From: Candidatus Poribacteria bacterium
GTDB taxonomy: Bacteria; Poribacteria; WGA-4E; GCA-2687025
Length of the DNA stretch: 15,093 bases
Assembly: GCA_002687025.1 (NCBI GenBank)
Contig: NYZG01000004.1
Coordinates: 1-15,093, forward strand
Direction of reading: 5' to 3'
Both the position numbers and the translations under genes were made by a program. Shown one piece after another: positions 14,994-15,093 of the stretch (its first letter is position 1; each line of letters opens with the position of its first letter). The notes under the pieces are model-generated. The model was not told where the DNA came from. It worked only from the letters and a program-made list of their open reading frames with translations, and searched no databases.

Positions 14994-15093
14994 ATGTCAA
15001 GAGCGAGACATGTGTTCGCGTTCGCTCTCTCGGCGGCGTTCGCCCTAGCCACGGCTGCGGATGCCGACCAGATGATCTGCACACACTATTCCG
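14994..15093 (+). CDS. Exported protein, N-terminal part only
   Basis: Begins at ATG 14994 with a very strong Shine-Dalgarno (AAGGAGG, 6 nt spacing) and runs off the window end after 33 codons. The visible residues form a signal peptide: basic SRARH, a hydrophobic core VFAFALSAAFALATA, and likely cleavage after ADA, before DQMICTHYS. It is secreted or periplasmic; the mature part is too short to identify. A LamG or other surface protein would be typical of the neighbourhood, but nothing seen proves it. Confidence 0.7.
   Translation, partial: MSRARHVFAFALSAAFALATAADADQMICTHYS

Overview
The window is GC-rich DNA that most resembles a sponge-associated 'Candidatus Poribacteria' or a close relative. 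The main evidence is the C-terminal signature of two secreted proteins (NYPNPFNPETWIPFELA ... GVYLYELSAG ... RMVV[ML]K), a FlgD-Ig / type-A-sorting-like domain typical of that lineage. A LamG-type secreted gene remnant and several sigma factors with ectodomains fit the same picture. The assignment comes from recognising sequence style, not from a search.

Layout. Positions 43-11676 are entirely minus strand and form a tandem series of the same kind of unit, read right to left: an ECF sigma factor fused to a transmembrane helix (usually with an extracytoplasmic domain), then a large secreted modular protein, then a terminator hairpin. Unit A is sigma-3 (11676-9838) followed by a TolB-propeller/cohesin/dockerin protein (9542-6487, broken by a nonsense codon and a frameshift) and a terminator at 6421-6457. 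Unit B is sigma-2 (6322-4778) followed by a sialidase-propeller/cohesin/dockerin protein (4529-1038) and a terminator at 971-1012. Unit C begins with sigma-1 (828-43) and leaves the window. Sigma-2 and sigma-3 carry the DNA-reading sigma domains and a concanavalin/LamG-like ectodomain on one polypeptide. This suggests one-protein transmembrane signalling in which each sigma factor may control the secreted gene behind it; that functional link is inference.

The right part differs. A small trypsin-like serine peptidase without signal peptide (11737-12429, plus) is divergent from sigma-3 across 60 bp. It converges on a 545-residue cytoplasmic protein of probable alpha/alpha-toroid, heparinase-II/III-like fold (14123-12486, minus). 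Next comes a decayed LamG secreted gene (from 14289, plus), about 390 bp without a recognisable gene, and the first 33 codons of a new exported protein (14994 onward, plus).

Lesions are frequent: an internal TAG plus a C-run frameshift in the TolB-propeller gene, a TAG in place of a probable Trp codon in sigma-3, no canonical start codon for sigma-2, and a frameshift plus TGA in the LamG gene. Either this is a decaying accessory locus or the assembly contains base errors; read coverage would decide. No rRNA, tRNA, CRISPR array or insertion sequence was seen.
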